Shown in pieces: positions 44,182 to 54,545 of a DNA stretch of 64,000 nucleotides. Every line of letters starts with the position of its first letter. Within the stretch, counting starts at the first letter, position 1. The position numbers were made by a program, and so were the translations under genes. Origin of the DNA: Anaerolineales bacterium (GTDB lineage Bacteria; Chloroflexota; Anaerolineae; Anaerolineales; Villigracilaceae); the NCBI GenBank assembly GCA_015075725.1, contig JABTTV010000001.1, forward strand, positions 2,976,001 to 3,040,000, given 5' to 3'. The notes under the pieces were generated by a model, which did no database searches, was not told the DNA's origin, and saw only the letters and a list, made by a program, of their open reading frames with translations.

Positions 44182-45189
44182 ATGCCCGATCATCCAACCG
44201 TTTCCATCATCATCCCTTGTTATAACGAGCAAGCCACCATCCGTAAATTGTTGGAGGCGTTGCGTTTGCAGACCTATCCGCTCGATAAGATGGAAGTGGT
44301 CATCTCGGATGGTCTTTCCACCGATGAGACGCTTGATGTGATTGGATCTTTCCAAAAACAACATACCGACCTGTCTGTGCGCGTGGTGGAAAATAAAGCG
44401 AGGTCTATTCCCTCCGGTGTGAATCAAGCCATTCGCGAGTCGCGAGGCGAGATCATCGTCCGCCTGGATGCGCATTCGATGCCCATTCCCGAATATGTCG
44501 AACGATGCGTCGCGGCGCACCAATCTGGGAAAGGCAATAATGTCGGCGGCGTATGGGAGATTCGCCCCGGCGCGGAGACCTGGATCGCAGAGTCAATTTC
44601 ATTTGCCGCGGCTCATCCGCTCGGCGTGGGGGATGCGATGTATCGCCTCAACGCAAAGGCGGGCGCTGTGGATACCGTCCCGTTCGGTTCGTTCCGCCGC
44701 GAGTTGATCCAAAGGATCGGCGCATTCGATGAAACATTACTTGCGAATGAAGATTATGAATTCAATACGCGTGTGCGCGAATCCGGCGGCGTGGTCTGGC
44801 TCGATCCCTCCATCCGCTCGGTTTATTTTTCGCGCGATACGATCGGCAGGCTCGCCGCGCAATATTGGCGTTACGGATTCTGGAAATTCCGTATGTTAAA
44901 GCGTTATCCGCACACGCTCCGCTGGCGTCAGGCGCTGCCACCCGCGTTCGTCTTCGTCCTGATCGCTTTGATTGTGTTATCCTTATGGTTCGCAACCGCC
45001 CGGCTCTTATTTGTATTGCAATTTTCGATCTATTTTCTAATATTGGGGCTTGCCGGTCTGCGGCTGGCGATAAAGACGAGGAAAGGATTCCACCTTTGGG
45101 GGCTGCCGCTTGCCATCGCTACCATGCACATGACCTGGGGCGCGGGCTTTTTGTGGAGCGGCATTACGAGCATGTTCAAGAATGGCTGA
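44182..45189 (+). CDS. Family 2 glycosyltransferase (ExoA-like)
   Basis: The GT-A fold starts with VSIIIPCYNEQATIRKLLEA; IVRLDAHSMPIPEYV gives the DxD-like metal site; RRELIQRIGAFDETLLANED and the following YEFNTRVRESGG match succinoglycan-type ExoA transferases. Two C-terminal helices (about 265-320) anchor it in the membrane. It begins the polysaccharide operon and overlaps the next gene by 8 bases. The chosen ATG starts the conserved domain; the frame extends further up without conserved sequence. Confidence 0.88.
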   Translation: MPDHPTVSIIIPCYNEQATIRKLLEALRLQTYPLDKMEVVISDGLSTDETLDVIGSFQKQHTDLSVRVVENKARSIPSGVNQAIRESRGEIIVRLDAHSMPIPEYVERCVAAHQSGKGNNVGGVWEIRPGAETWIAESISFAAAHPLGVGDAMYRLNAKAGAVDTVPFGSFRRELIQRIGAFDETLLANEDYEFNTRVRESGGVVWLDPSIRSVYFSRDTIGRLAAQYWRYGFWKFRMLKRYPHTLRWRQALPPAFVFVLIALIVLSLWFATARLLFVLQFSIYFLILGLAGLRLAIKTRKGFHLWGLPLAIATMHMTWGAGFLWSGITSMFKNG

Positions 45190-46621
45190 TATCTACCGCC
45201 CCTCACTGCGATTGCGACCCAGTGAGCAACGAACTGTCCTGTTGATCGGGGATTTCATCGCGTCCGCCGCAGCCACGGCTGGAGCGATCTTTTTTTGGTA
45301 TCAATACTCCCTATACCGTCTGGTTGAATCCGGCGTCCGGCGCAATGTGGCGGAACGCATCATTCAAGTGGAGGTCCCGGCCTGGTTCTATCTCCTGCCG
45401 TTGGTCTGGCTGTTGTTGATGGTCGACTCGTACGAGATTCACACCGCCTCGAATTTTCGCAAGACTTTACGCGCCATTGCCGTCGCTCCGATCGTCGGGT
45501 TATTGGGATATTCGCTTCTCTTTACGATCAACATCGACCCGAACTCGCTGCCCCGTATTGCGATCGGCGCCTTTCTTGTTCTCGCCTCTTTCCTGACGTT
45601 GGGCTGGCGCGCCATCTATATTCGACTCTACACCTCATCCGGTATGATGCGCCGCGTACTTGTCATTGGCGCGGGCAAGGCGGGACGCACGCTGGTGGAG
45701 GCGTATCGCAAACTCAACCCGCCGCCCTTTCTTATCATCGGCTTCATCGACGATGACCCCGCAAAAAAGAGCAAGTCGTATCATGGATTCGCAGTCCTCG
45801 GCGACAGCAGCCACCTCTTTGATCTTATTGAAGATTACCGCATCTCGGATGTGGTCGTTGCCATCACGGGCGAGATCAAAGGCGAGACGTTTCAAACCGT
45901 GCTTGATATTCAGGAACGCGGCATCGAGGTGACGCGCATGCCGATCATGTACGAGGAATTGACCCAGCGTGTGCCGATCGAACACCTCGAAACCGACTGG
46001 GTCATCCGTTCTTTTGTGGACCAGGTGCGGGTGAGCGGTTTATATGAGTTCCTGAAACGAAGTATGGATATTTTGGGCGGCTTTCTCGGCACGCTCATCT
46101 TTGTTGTGACGTTTCCTTTTCTTTCGCTTGCCATCATCCTGGAAACCGGCTTTCCAATTTTTTATTCCCAGCCCCGTCTGGGTAAAGGCGCCAAGCCGTT
46201 CAACATCCTGAAGTACCGTACGATGACACAAAACGCAGAGGCGGAGGGGATCAAAAACGCGGAAGAGAACGATCCGCGCATTACGAAGATCGGCAACTTC
46301 TTACGAAAGACCCGTCTCGACGAGATGCCGCAGTTCTGGGATGTGTTGCGCGGCGAGATGAGCCTCGTCGGTCCGCGTGCGGAACGGCCCGAGCTTGTCG
46401 CGGAATATCAGAAGCGAATCCCATATTACCGAGCGAGACTGCTTGTCAAACCGGGACTGACGGGTTGGGCGCAGATCAATTATGGATATGTCGCGACCGT
46501 GAAGGAAACTTTTGTGAAGCTCGAATATGACCTGTATTACATCAAACACCGCACGCTCACCATGGACTTTAGTATCGTGTTGCGCACCATTGGGACCGTT
46601 TTGAGAAGAACCGGGAGATAG
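45182..46621 (+). CDS. Polyprenyl-phosphate sugar phosphotransferase
   Basis: The N-terminal half has four helices and a CoA-binding/Rossmann-like domain (VLVIGAGKAGRTLVEAYRKL). The C-terminal bacterial sugar transferase domain has KRSMDILGGFLGTLIFVVTF, the helix hairpin, then LKYRTM, LRKTRLDEMPQFWDVLRGEM and SLVGPRAERPE, all diagnostic of WbaP/ExoY/EpsL-type enzymes. It loads the first sugar phosphate onto undecaprenyl phosphate. Its neighbours supply further sugar chemistry. Confidence 0.93.
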   Translation: MADIYRPSLRLRPSEQRTVLLIGDFIASAAATAGAIFFWYQYSLYRLVESGVRRNVAERIIQVEVPAWFYLLPLVWLLLMVDSYEIHTASNFRKTLRAIAVAPIVGLLGYSLLFTINIDPNSLPRIAIGAFLVLASFLTLGWRAIYIRLYTSSGMMRRVLVIGAGKAGRTLVEAYRKLNPPPFLIIGFIDDDPAKKSKSYHGFAVLGDSSHLFDLIEDYRISDVVVAITGEIKGETFQTVLDIQERGIEVTRMPIMYEELTQRVPIEHLETDWVIRSFVDQVRVSGLYEFLKRSMDILGGFLGTLIFVVTFPFLSLAIILETGFPIFYSQPRLGKGAKPFNILKYRTMTQNAEAEGIKNAEENDPRITKIGNFLRKTRLDEMPQFWDVLRGEMSLVGPRAERPELVAEYQKRIPYYRARLLVKPGLTGWAQINYGYVATVKETFVKLEYDLYYIKHRTLTMDFSIVLRTIGTVLRRTGR

Positions 46622-46623
46622 TC

Positions 46624-47547
46624 ATGAAGTATCTGGTCACAGGCGGCGCGGGTTTTATCGGCTCGCATATATCACGATCCCTGCTCGAGCTCGGGCATTC
46701 CGTCCGAGTGTTCGATAACTTTTCCTCCGGCAGGCATGAGAACCTCGAAGGCTTGGATGTGGAAATCCTCGAAGGCGACCTGCGCGATGCATCTGCGGTT
46801 GCTAGAGCCGTCAGTGGCATGGAGGTCATTTTCCACGAAGCGGCTTTTGTATCTGTACCCGAGTCGATGGAGAAGCCGCAGGAATGCTTCGACGTCAACG
46901 TGACCGGAACCTCGATTCTGTTCGAAGCCGCCCGCGCGGCAGGCGTGAGGCGTGCCGTCTTCGCAACCAGCGCGGCAGTCTATGGCGACTCGGAGGATTA
47001 TCCGCTTTCGGAGGATACACCGCTTCGACAATTGTCGCCTTATGCCGTCTCCAAACGCGTCGATGAACTTTACGGTCAACTCTATACAACCTCTTTAAAC
47101 TTTGAAGTGGTTGCGCTGCGTTATTTCAATGTGTACGGACCGCGGCAGCGCCCGGATTCGATGTATGCCGCCGCTGTACCGATCTTCATCCGCCGGATGT
47201 TGGATAACAAACCCATCACCATCTTCGGCGACGGCGGCCAGAGCCGCGACCTCGTCAATGTGCGCGATGTGGTGCGGGCGAATCTGCTCGCCGCTGAGCA
47301 TCCTGCTGCACCCGGGCAGATCTTCAACGTCTGCACCGGCGTCGAGACGCGTTTGCTTGATTTGATCGATATCCTTTACGATATCTTCCCGGACGCCCCG
47401 AAACACATCCACGCTGAGCCCCGCGCTGGCGACATCTACCGCTCCATTGGCACGCCAAAAAAGATCATGGACATGCTCGGCTTCAAACCGCAAGTTTCGC
47501 TGGCTGATGGTTTATATGAGGCGGTGGAAGCGATGCGTAGGTCGTAA
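46624..47547 (+). CDS. NAD-dependent nucleotide-sugar epimerase
   Basis: An extended SDR of the UDP-glucose/GlcNAc 4-epimerase type: VTGGAGFIGSHISRSLLELG (NAD binding), FATSAAVYGD and YAVSKRVDELYGQLY (YxxxK catalytic pair), YFNVYGPRQRPDS and DGGQSRDLVNVRDV. The 307-residue length is normal. It starts 2 bases after the sugar transferase stop. The last residues MRRS and the stop lie in a repeat-like sequence (47535-47586). Confidence 0.9.
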   Translation: MKYLVTGGAGFIGSHISRSLLELGHSVRVFDNFSSGRHENLEGLDVEILEGDLRDASAVARAVSGMEVIFHEAAFVSVPESMEKPQECFDVNVTGTSILFEAARAAGVRRAVFATSAAVYGDSEDYPLSEDTPLRQLSPYAVSKRVDELYGQLYTTSLNFEVVALRYFNVYGPRQRPDSMYAAAVPIFIRRMLDNKPITIFGDGGQSRDLVNVRDVVRANLLAAEHPAAPGQIFNVCTGVETRLLDLIDILYDIFPDAPKHIHAEPRAGDIYRSIGTPKKIMDMLGFKPQVSLADGLYEAVEAMRRS

Positions 47548-47586
47548 TGCGTAAAACGTAATTCGTAATTCGCGAATCACGCGTCA
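47535..47586. repeat. Low-complexity repeat at the epimerase end
   Basis: GCGTAGGTCGTAATGCGTAA and then ACGTAATTCGTAATTCGCGA and CACGCGTC form irregular direct copies of a CGTAAT/ACGCGT unit. The first part encodes the epimerase C-terminus and stop. A similar unit (ACGCGTCACGTAG) lies inside the photolyase gene near 15331-15360. Confidence 0.55.
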
Positions 47587-47635
47587 GATATTACACCCCC
47601 CTTCGTCATCCCTCATTCAACCTTCTATATTTCAA

Positions 47636-49486
47636 ATGTCTTCACGTCCTCACCTCCGCAATCGATTTGTCTTAATCGGCGACCTTGCCCTCACCGTCGT
47701 TTCGGTTCTGGGCAGTTTTGCCCTGCGCCTGGATGTGAGCCAGCTTCCGTTTTATTTTCCCGCCGCTTTGGTGATGTGTGCGGCTGCTTTGCTTGTCAAG
47801 ATCCCCACATATTATTTTTTCGGACTCTATCGCCGCCTGTGGGTATATGCCAGCACGAACGAACTGCGGCTGATCATCTTTGCGGTCTCTGCCGCCTCTG
47901 TCATGACTTCGGGATTGATGCTCCTGCTCATCGGCTTTGACCTTGTCAAGCCAGGCATGCCGCGCTCCGCCCTCGGCATTGACTGGCTGATCTCGCTCAT
48001 CCTCATCGGCGGCTCGCGCTTCGTCCTGCGAATTCTCGCCGAACAATCATCGACCCAGACGAATGGCAAAACCCGCCGCGCGTTGATTCTCGGCGCGGGA
48101 GATGCGGGCGCGCTTGTCGTCCGCGAGTTGCAGAAAACTTCCCAACTCAACCTGATCCCCGTCGGTTTTTTGGACGATGATCCCGCCAAACAAAACCACC
48201 AAATTTACGGCATCTCCGTCATCGGCAGGATCGACCAGCTCGAAAAGGCACTCGATACAAAACGTGTGGAAGAGGTCATCATTGCTATACCCGCTGCGCC
48301 GGGACATATCATCCGCCTTGTCAACGATGTGTGTCGGAGGCGCGGCATCACATCGCGAATCATCCCCGGCTTTTATGAATTGATCGGCGGCAAGGTCAGC
48401 GTAAACCGCCTGCGCGAAGTGGACATCACCGATCTTCTGCGGCGCGAACCTGCAAAGATCGATGACCGCCTGATCGGCTCGATTCTTGGCGGCAAGCGCG
48501 TATTGGTCACAGGCGCGGGTGGCTCCATCGGAAGCGAACTGTGCCGTCAGATCGCGCGTTGGAATCCAAGCCGGTTGATTCTGCTCGGGCATGGCGAGAA
48601 CAGCATCTTCGATATCCTGCAGGAACTCAATGGGATTGATTCGCCCCTTCCCGTTCAAGCGGTCATTGCAGATGTCCGCGACCCGAACCGCATCGAGAAG
48701 ATCTTCAAGGAACATCGGCCGCAAGTCGTCTTTCATGCCGCAGCGCACAAGCATGTCCCGCTGATGGAGGCGAATATCGAGGAAGCGGTCACCAATAACG
48801 TTCTCGGCACAAGGAATGTCGTCGAGGCGGCGACCAGGCATAACGTGGAAAGACTCGTGCTCATCTCCACCGATAAAGCTGTTCGTCCCAGAAGTGTCAT
48901 GGGTGCCACCAAACGCCTTGCAGAGATGATCGTCCTCGACGCCGCCCAGAATAACAACCTTCCTTTTTCAGTCGTGCGTTTTGGAAATGTCCTTGGCAGC
49001 CGCGGCAGTGTGGTACGCACGTTCAAAAACCAAATTGCGCGCGGCGGTCCCATCACCATCACGCATCCCGATATGCACCGCTATTTCATGATCATCCCTG
49101 AAGCCGTGCATCTTGTTCTTCAAGCCGCGTCCATGGGGAGGGGCGGCGAAGTGTTCATGCTCAACATGGGCGAGCAGGTCCGCATTCTGGACCTCGCCGA
49201 AGATCTGATCCGACTTTCGGGTCTCGAACCATATCGCGACATCGACATACAATTTACCGGCGTCCGCCCCGGCGAAAAACTTCGGGAGGATCTTTTCGAA
49301 GAGGGCGCGGATTTTGAACGCACCGAACACACCGAAATTTTCCGCATGTCGAAAGAGGAACAAGTGGACGGTTCCGCACTCGCTCAAGCATTGGACAACC
49401 TCTCAGACCTCGCGCTGCATTCCCGGACCGAGGACCTGATTCAGTCCATCAACCGGTTCCTCCCCTCAGGTTCTGTGAAACCATGA
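47636..49486 (+). CDS. CapD/WbpM-type nucleotide-sugar dehydratase
   Basis: The 616-residue membrane enzyme has four N-terminal helices, a first Rossmann domain (ALILGAGDAGALVVRELQKT) and a second catalytic one (VLVTGAGGSIGSELCRQIAR). STDKAVRPRSVMGATKRLAE and VRFGNVLGSRGSVV are the FlaA1/WbpM/PglF signatures for C4,C6-dehydration of UDP-GlcNAc. It is expected to feed rare amino sugars into the polysaccharide. Its stop overlaps the first FemAB gene. Confidence 0.93.
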   Translation: MSSRPHLRNRFVLIGDLALTVVSVLGSFALRLDVSQLPFYFPAALVMCAAALLVKIPTYYFFGLYRRLWVYASTNELRLIIFAVSAASVMTSGLMLLLIGFDLVKPGMPRSALGIDWLISLILIGGSRFVLRILAEQSSTQTNGKTRRALILGAGDAGALVVRELQKTSQLNLIPVGFLDDDPAKQNHQIYGISVIGRIDQLEKALDTKRVEEVIIAIPAAPGHIIRLVNDVCRRRGITSRIIPGFYELIGGKVSVNRLREVDITDLLRREPAKIDDRLIGSILGGKRVLVTGAGGSIGSELCRQIARWNPSRLILLGHGENSIFDILQELNGIDSPLPVQAVIADVRDPNRIEKIFKEHRPQVVFHAAAHKHVPLMEANIEEAVTNNVLGTRNVVEAATRHNVERLVLISTDKAVRPRSVMGATKRLAEMIVLDAAQNNNLPFSVVRFGNVLGSRGSVVRTFKNQIARGGPITITHPDMHRYFMIIPEAVHLVLQAASMGRGGEVFMLNMGEQVRILDLAEDLIRLSGLEPYRDIDIQFTGVRPGEKLREDLFEEGADFERTEHTEIFRMSKEEQVDGSALAQALDNLSDLALHSRTEDLIQSINRFLPSGSVKP

Positions 49487-50490
49487 CGGAAGTTTCGCTT
49501 GCCGAGTGGAATCAATTCCTGACGAATTTCCCCGGTGCTCATCTTTTGCAAATGGGCGAGTGGGGCGAACTCAAAAGGGATTTTGGGTGGAAGCCCGTCC
49601 GTATCGTCTCGAACGATATCGGCGTTCAAATCCTGTTCCGCAGGTTGCCGCTGGGTTTTTCGATTGGTTATATGCCAAAAGTGAGCAGTGAGCAGCTATC
49701 TGTCCCGCAGGGAGGCTTCGCACTGACCAGTGAACAGTTCTGGCGCGAAGTGGATTCCGTCTGCAAAAAGAACCGCGCGATCTTCCTTAAGCTCGAATCT
49801 GACTCGTGGGACGACCAAACACCTGACACCTCGCACCTGAAACTTCGCACTTCCCCCCATAACATCCAGCCTCCGCGCACCATCGTTCTCGACCTGAAAA
49901 TGAGCGAGGAAGAAATTCTTGCGGGGATGAAGCAGAAAACCCGCTACAACATCCGCCTGGCAGAGAAAAAAGGCGTGACCGTCCGCGCATGGGACGACAC
50001 CGCCGCCTTCCACGAAATGATGGTCATTACGGGCGGACGCGACGCGTTTGGCGTGCATTCCAAAGAATATTATCAACGCGCCTACGAACTTTTCCACCCG
50101 AAAGGGACCTGCGAATTGCTCCTTGCCGAATACGAAGGCAAGCCGCTTGCTTCATTAATGGTCTTTGCCAATGCGAAGCGCGCATGGTATGTCTACGGCG
50201 CGTCGAACAACGAAGAACGCAACCGCATGCCGACCTATCTCCTGCAATGGGAAGCCATCCGCTGGGCAAAGGCGCGCGGCTGCGTGGAATATGACTTGTG
50301 GGGCGTTCCCGATGAAGATGAGGCTGCTCTCGAAGCGCAATTCGAAAAACGCCATGACGGCTTGTGGGGTGTCTATCGCTTCAAGCGCGGCTTTGGCGGA
50401 CAATTGAAGCGCGCCGCACAGGCTTTGGATAGTGTATACAATCCATTATTGTATTGGGCGTATTTGAAGTTCATTGGGAATAGGGTATAG
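49483..50490 (+). CDS. FemAB/FemX-family aminoacyltransferase 1
   Basis: A GNAT-like FemABX protein: FPGAHLLQMGEWGELKRDFG at the start, AIFLKLESD, MKQKTRYNIRLAEKKGVTVR and RMPTYLLQWEAIRWAKARGC then EYDLWGVPDED. These enzymes add amino acids from aminoacyl-tRNA to lipid II or related carriers. It overlaps the dehydratase gene by 4 bases and the next femX gene by 1. The segments at about residues 65-86 and 112-125 are encoded by repeat-like DNA (49679-49740, 49820-49858). Confidence 0.9.
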   Translation: MTEVSLAEWNQFLTNFPGAHLLQMGEWGELKRDFGWKPVRIVSNDIGVQILFRRLPLGFSIGYMPKVSSEQLSVPQGGFALTSEQFWREVDSVCKKNRAIFLKLESDSWDDQTPDTSHLKLRTSPHNIQPPRTIVLDLKMSEEEILAGMKQKTRYNIRLAEKKGVTVRAWDDTAAFHEMMVITGGRDAFGVHSKEYYQRAYELFHPKGTCELLLAEYEGKPLASLMVFANAKRAWYVYGASNNEERNRMPTYLLQWEAIRWAKARGCVEYDLWGVPDEDEAALEAQFEKRHDGLWGVYRFKRGFGGQLKRAAQALDSVYNPLLYWAYLKFIGNRV

Positions 50491-51617
50491 TGAATAGTAA
50501 TTTGTGGAATCAAATCATATCCAACTTGGCTGACCCGCACTTCCTCCAAACTTACGAATGGGGACAGGTCAAGGCAAAGTATGGTTGGGAGCCTATTTAC
50601 CTTGTTTGGGATGAGCAAGGAAATATGAAAGAAGAAAGAACTGATCTTTCCTCTTTCGTCTTTCCTGTCCAAGCAGCTTGTCTTGTTTTGAAGCGTACTG
50701 CTCTTCGCCGCTTCTCCATCTGCTACGCTCCCAAAGGTCCGCTTATGGATTGGACGAATGTTTCCCTTCGGGAGGGAGTGTTGGACGATCTGGAATCCTT
50801 CGCGAAGAAACAAGGCGCGATCTTCCTGAAAATTGATCCTGATGTGGTTATGGGGCGCGGAGTCCCTCTTAGCGTGGATGAGGTCACAGAAAAGGGCGGA
50901 CAAGCCGTGAGGTCCGATTTGAGGTGCAGGGGGTGGGTGGAATCCTCTGATCAAATCCAGTTCAAAAATACGGTCATGGTGGACTTATCCGCCAGCGAAG
51001 AAGACATCCTGATGCGCATGAAACAGAAGACAAGATATAACGTGCGTTTGGCTGAGAAGAAAGGCGTCACAGTGCGCGTAGGCAAACCGGAGGATTTAGG
51101 GATGCTCTATCGCATGTACGCCGAAACATCCGTGCGCGACAATTTTGTGATCCGTGATGAAGAATATTACATGACGGTATGGAAGACGTTCATGCAAAGT
51201 TCCGAGCCGTCTGTGATCCCGCTGATTGCGGAAGTGAATGGAGATCCCATTGCTGGATTATTTTTGTTCATGTTCGCCGGGCGCGGATATTACGTCTACG
51301 GCATGTCACGCGAGAAGCACCGTGAAAAAATGCCGACCTATCTTTTGCAATGGGCGGCGATGAAACACGCCAAAACGCGCGGATGCCCGACCTACGACCT
51401 GTGGGGCGCGCCGGACCTCTTCGACGAAAGCGACCCGCTGTGGGGCGTGTACCGCTTCAAGGAAGGCTTGGGCGGCGATGTGGTGCGCACGCTCGGCGCG
51501 TATGACTTTGTGCCAAGTAAATTCTGGTATTCGATGTATTCCGACGTGATGCCGCGCGTGTTGAATTTTATGAAGGCGAGAGGGAAACAGAGGACGAAGC
51601 AGGCTCTAAGCGCGTGA
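50490..51617 (+). CDS. FemAB/FemX-family aminoacyltransferase 2
   Basis: A paralogue of the preceding gene: LADPHFLQTYEWGQVKAKYG, MKQKTRYNVRLAEKKGVTVR and KMPTYLLQWAAMKHAKTRGC recur almost unchanged, so a tandem duplication is evident. The GTG start overlaps the upstream TAG by one base. Residues about 45-60 (NMKEERTDLSSFVFP) look inserted relative to other family members and are encoded by TCTTTC/GAAAGA repeat-like DNA at 50625-50672. Expected role: a second residue in a peptide bridge, or peptide decoration of the exported glycan. Confidence 0.9.
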   Translation: MNSNLWNQIISNLADPHFLQTYEWGQVKAKYGWEPIYLVWDEQGNMKEERTDLSSFVFPVQAACLVLKRTALRRFSICYAPKGPLMDWTNVSLREGVLDDLESFAKKQGAIFLKIDPDVVMGRGVPLSVDEVTEKGGQAVRSDLRCRGWVESSDQIQFKNTVMVDLSASEEDILMRMKQKTRYNVRLAEKKGVTVRVGKPEDLGMLYRMYAETSVRDNFVIRDEEYYMTVWKTFMQSSEPSVIPLIAEVNGDPIAGLFLFMFAGRGYYVYGMSREKHREKMPTYLLQWAAMKHAKTRGCPTYDLWGAPDLFDESDPLWGVYRFKEGLGGDVVRTLGAYDFVPSKFWYSMYSDVMPRVLNFMKARGKQRTKQALSA

Positions 51618-51734
51618 ATGTGGAATCCCAGGGGTAAAATCAGAATAACCAGTGGAGAAAATTTTCGTGGATTTCAACTTTGATTTTCATTTGGTGGTGT
51701 ATTCCCTTCCAAGCGGGTGATCTTGTTTTATTGT

Positions 51735-51815
51735 CATTTCGACGAGCGGCAGCGAGGAGAAATCTTAATCGAGCCAAAAAAGATTTCGAGTGGCGCGAGG
51801 CGCCACTCGAAATGA
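51735..51815. repeat. REP-like repeat with strong hairpin
   Basis: GTCATTTCGACGAGCGGCAG opens an element closed by TCGAAATGA. Inside it a perfect 13-bp stem (TTTCGAGTGGCGC / GCGCCACTCGAAA, 51784-51812, GAG loop) can serve as terminator for the converging femX and purA genes. Confidence 0.7.
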
Positions 51816-51817
51816 AA

Positions 51818-53158
<1,341 letters not shown>

Positions 53159-53178
<20 letters not shown>

Positions 53179-54496
53179 TGTCTGTTATTTGGATTGCCAA
53201 CCCGATGTAAGACTCTGGCGAGAGGCTCATCAAACGCTGACGGATTTCCTCTTCGACGTTCAACGCCTCGACCCAGGAACTGTAGCTGGCACTGTCAATT
53301 TGGCTGCCCCTTGTCTCGCGCTTGAGCGTTTCGTAAGCGTCGCTTCTCCCGGCGGCGCGGAGAATCGTCTGTGCCCCTTCGCTGACGACTTCCCAATGCG
53401 CGTTTAACTCCGCCCGGACTTTTCCCTCGTCAGCATCCACGCGGGACATTCCTTTGGCGATGTTATTCCACGCCAACAGGGTATGACCAAATGCTGTACC
53501 AAACGTTCTTCGTACCGTCGAGTCGGATAAGTCACGCTGTAATCTTGAAACCGACAATTTTTGAACGTAATGTGTAAACATGGCATTTGCCACACCGAGA
53601 TTTCCCTCCGCGTTCTCGAAGTCAATCGGGTTGACCTTCTGCGGCATGGTGGATGAGCCGACTTCACCCTCGACTACTTTTTGTTTCAAAATCCCGTCAC
53701 TGATATATCGCCACATATCCTGCGCGTAGCCAGATAGGATAGAATTTGTCAATTGGAGAGATTGGAAATAACGAAGCCAATTGTCATAAGGTAGGATTTG
53801 TGTCGTAACGAGATTCGGCTCGAGTCCCAGTCTGGAGATGAATTCTTTGCTGAACGAAAGCCAGTCAATGTTTGGAAAAGCGGCATGCAGGGCGTTGAAA
53901 TTTCCCACCGCACCTGTGAGTTTGGCTTCGAACTTGTGAATCGCGATTTCCTCCCGGCATTTCAATAAACGTGCGAGAAAAACGGCAATTTCCTTTCCCA
54001 AGGTCGTCGGTACGGCGGGCTGACCGTGAGTCCGCGCAAGCATGGGCAGGGCGCGGTATTTTTTTGCGGAATCCCTAAGTGAAATGAGCAGATCGTCGAG
54101 CGCAGGGAGCAGGACCCGATTTCGCGAGTCGCGCAGGGCAAGCGCGAGGGCGAGGTTGTTGACGTCCTCGGAAGTCAAGCCGATGTGGATGAAGTGATGA
54201 AGTTCAGCGGGGAGTCTTTCACGCAGGAAATACTCGATTGCTTTAACGTCATGCCGGCTTGTATTTTCATATTCCTGAATCTTCAACGCATCTTCGTCGG
54301 TAAAGTTCTGTAGGTCGGGCTTCAAGCCGGACAAGCTTTCAGCGGGGATCAGGCCTGCTTTGGAAAGGCCAGTAATAAAGTCCAGTTCGAGGCGGGTGCG
54401 GGAGCGGAGATAGGCAAATTCGGAGAAGAAATCCCTGAGGGGGGATGTCTCCTTTTCATAGCGTCCATCCAAAGGAGAAAGCGCGTGAAGACTCAT
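53159..54496 (-). CDS. purB: Adenylosuccinate lyase
   Basis: The fumarase/aspartase superfamily signature GSSTMPQKVNPIDFENAEGN holds the catalytic Ser; TSRHDVKAIEYFLRE and GLTSEDVNNLALAL are typical PurB segments of the longer (E. coli-like) type. It cleaves both adenylosuccinate and SAICAR, so it serves IMP and AMP synthesis. The ATG faces guaB across a 49-base gap. The last residues NVIASE are encoded by a REP-like repeat arm. Confidence 0.95.
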
Positions 54497-54545
54497 CCAT
54501 AAGCATTATAATTCCGGCGGTTCGATTTGGACGACAGGAGTTCCC

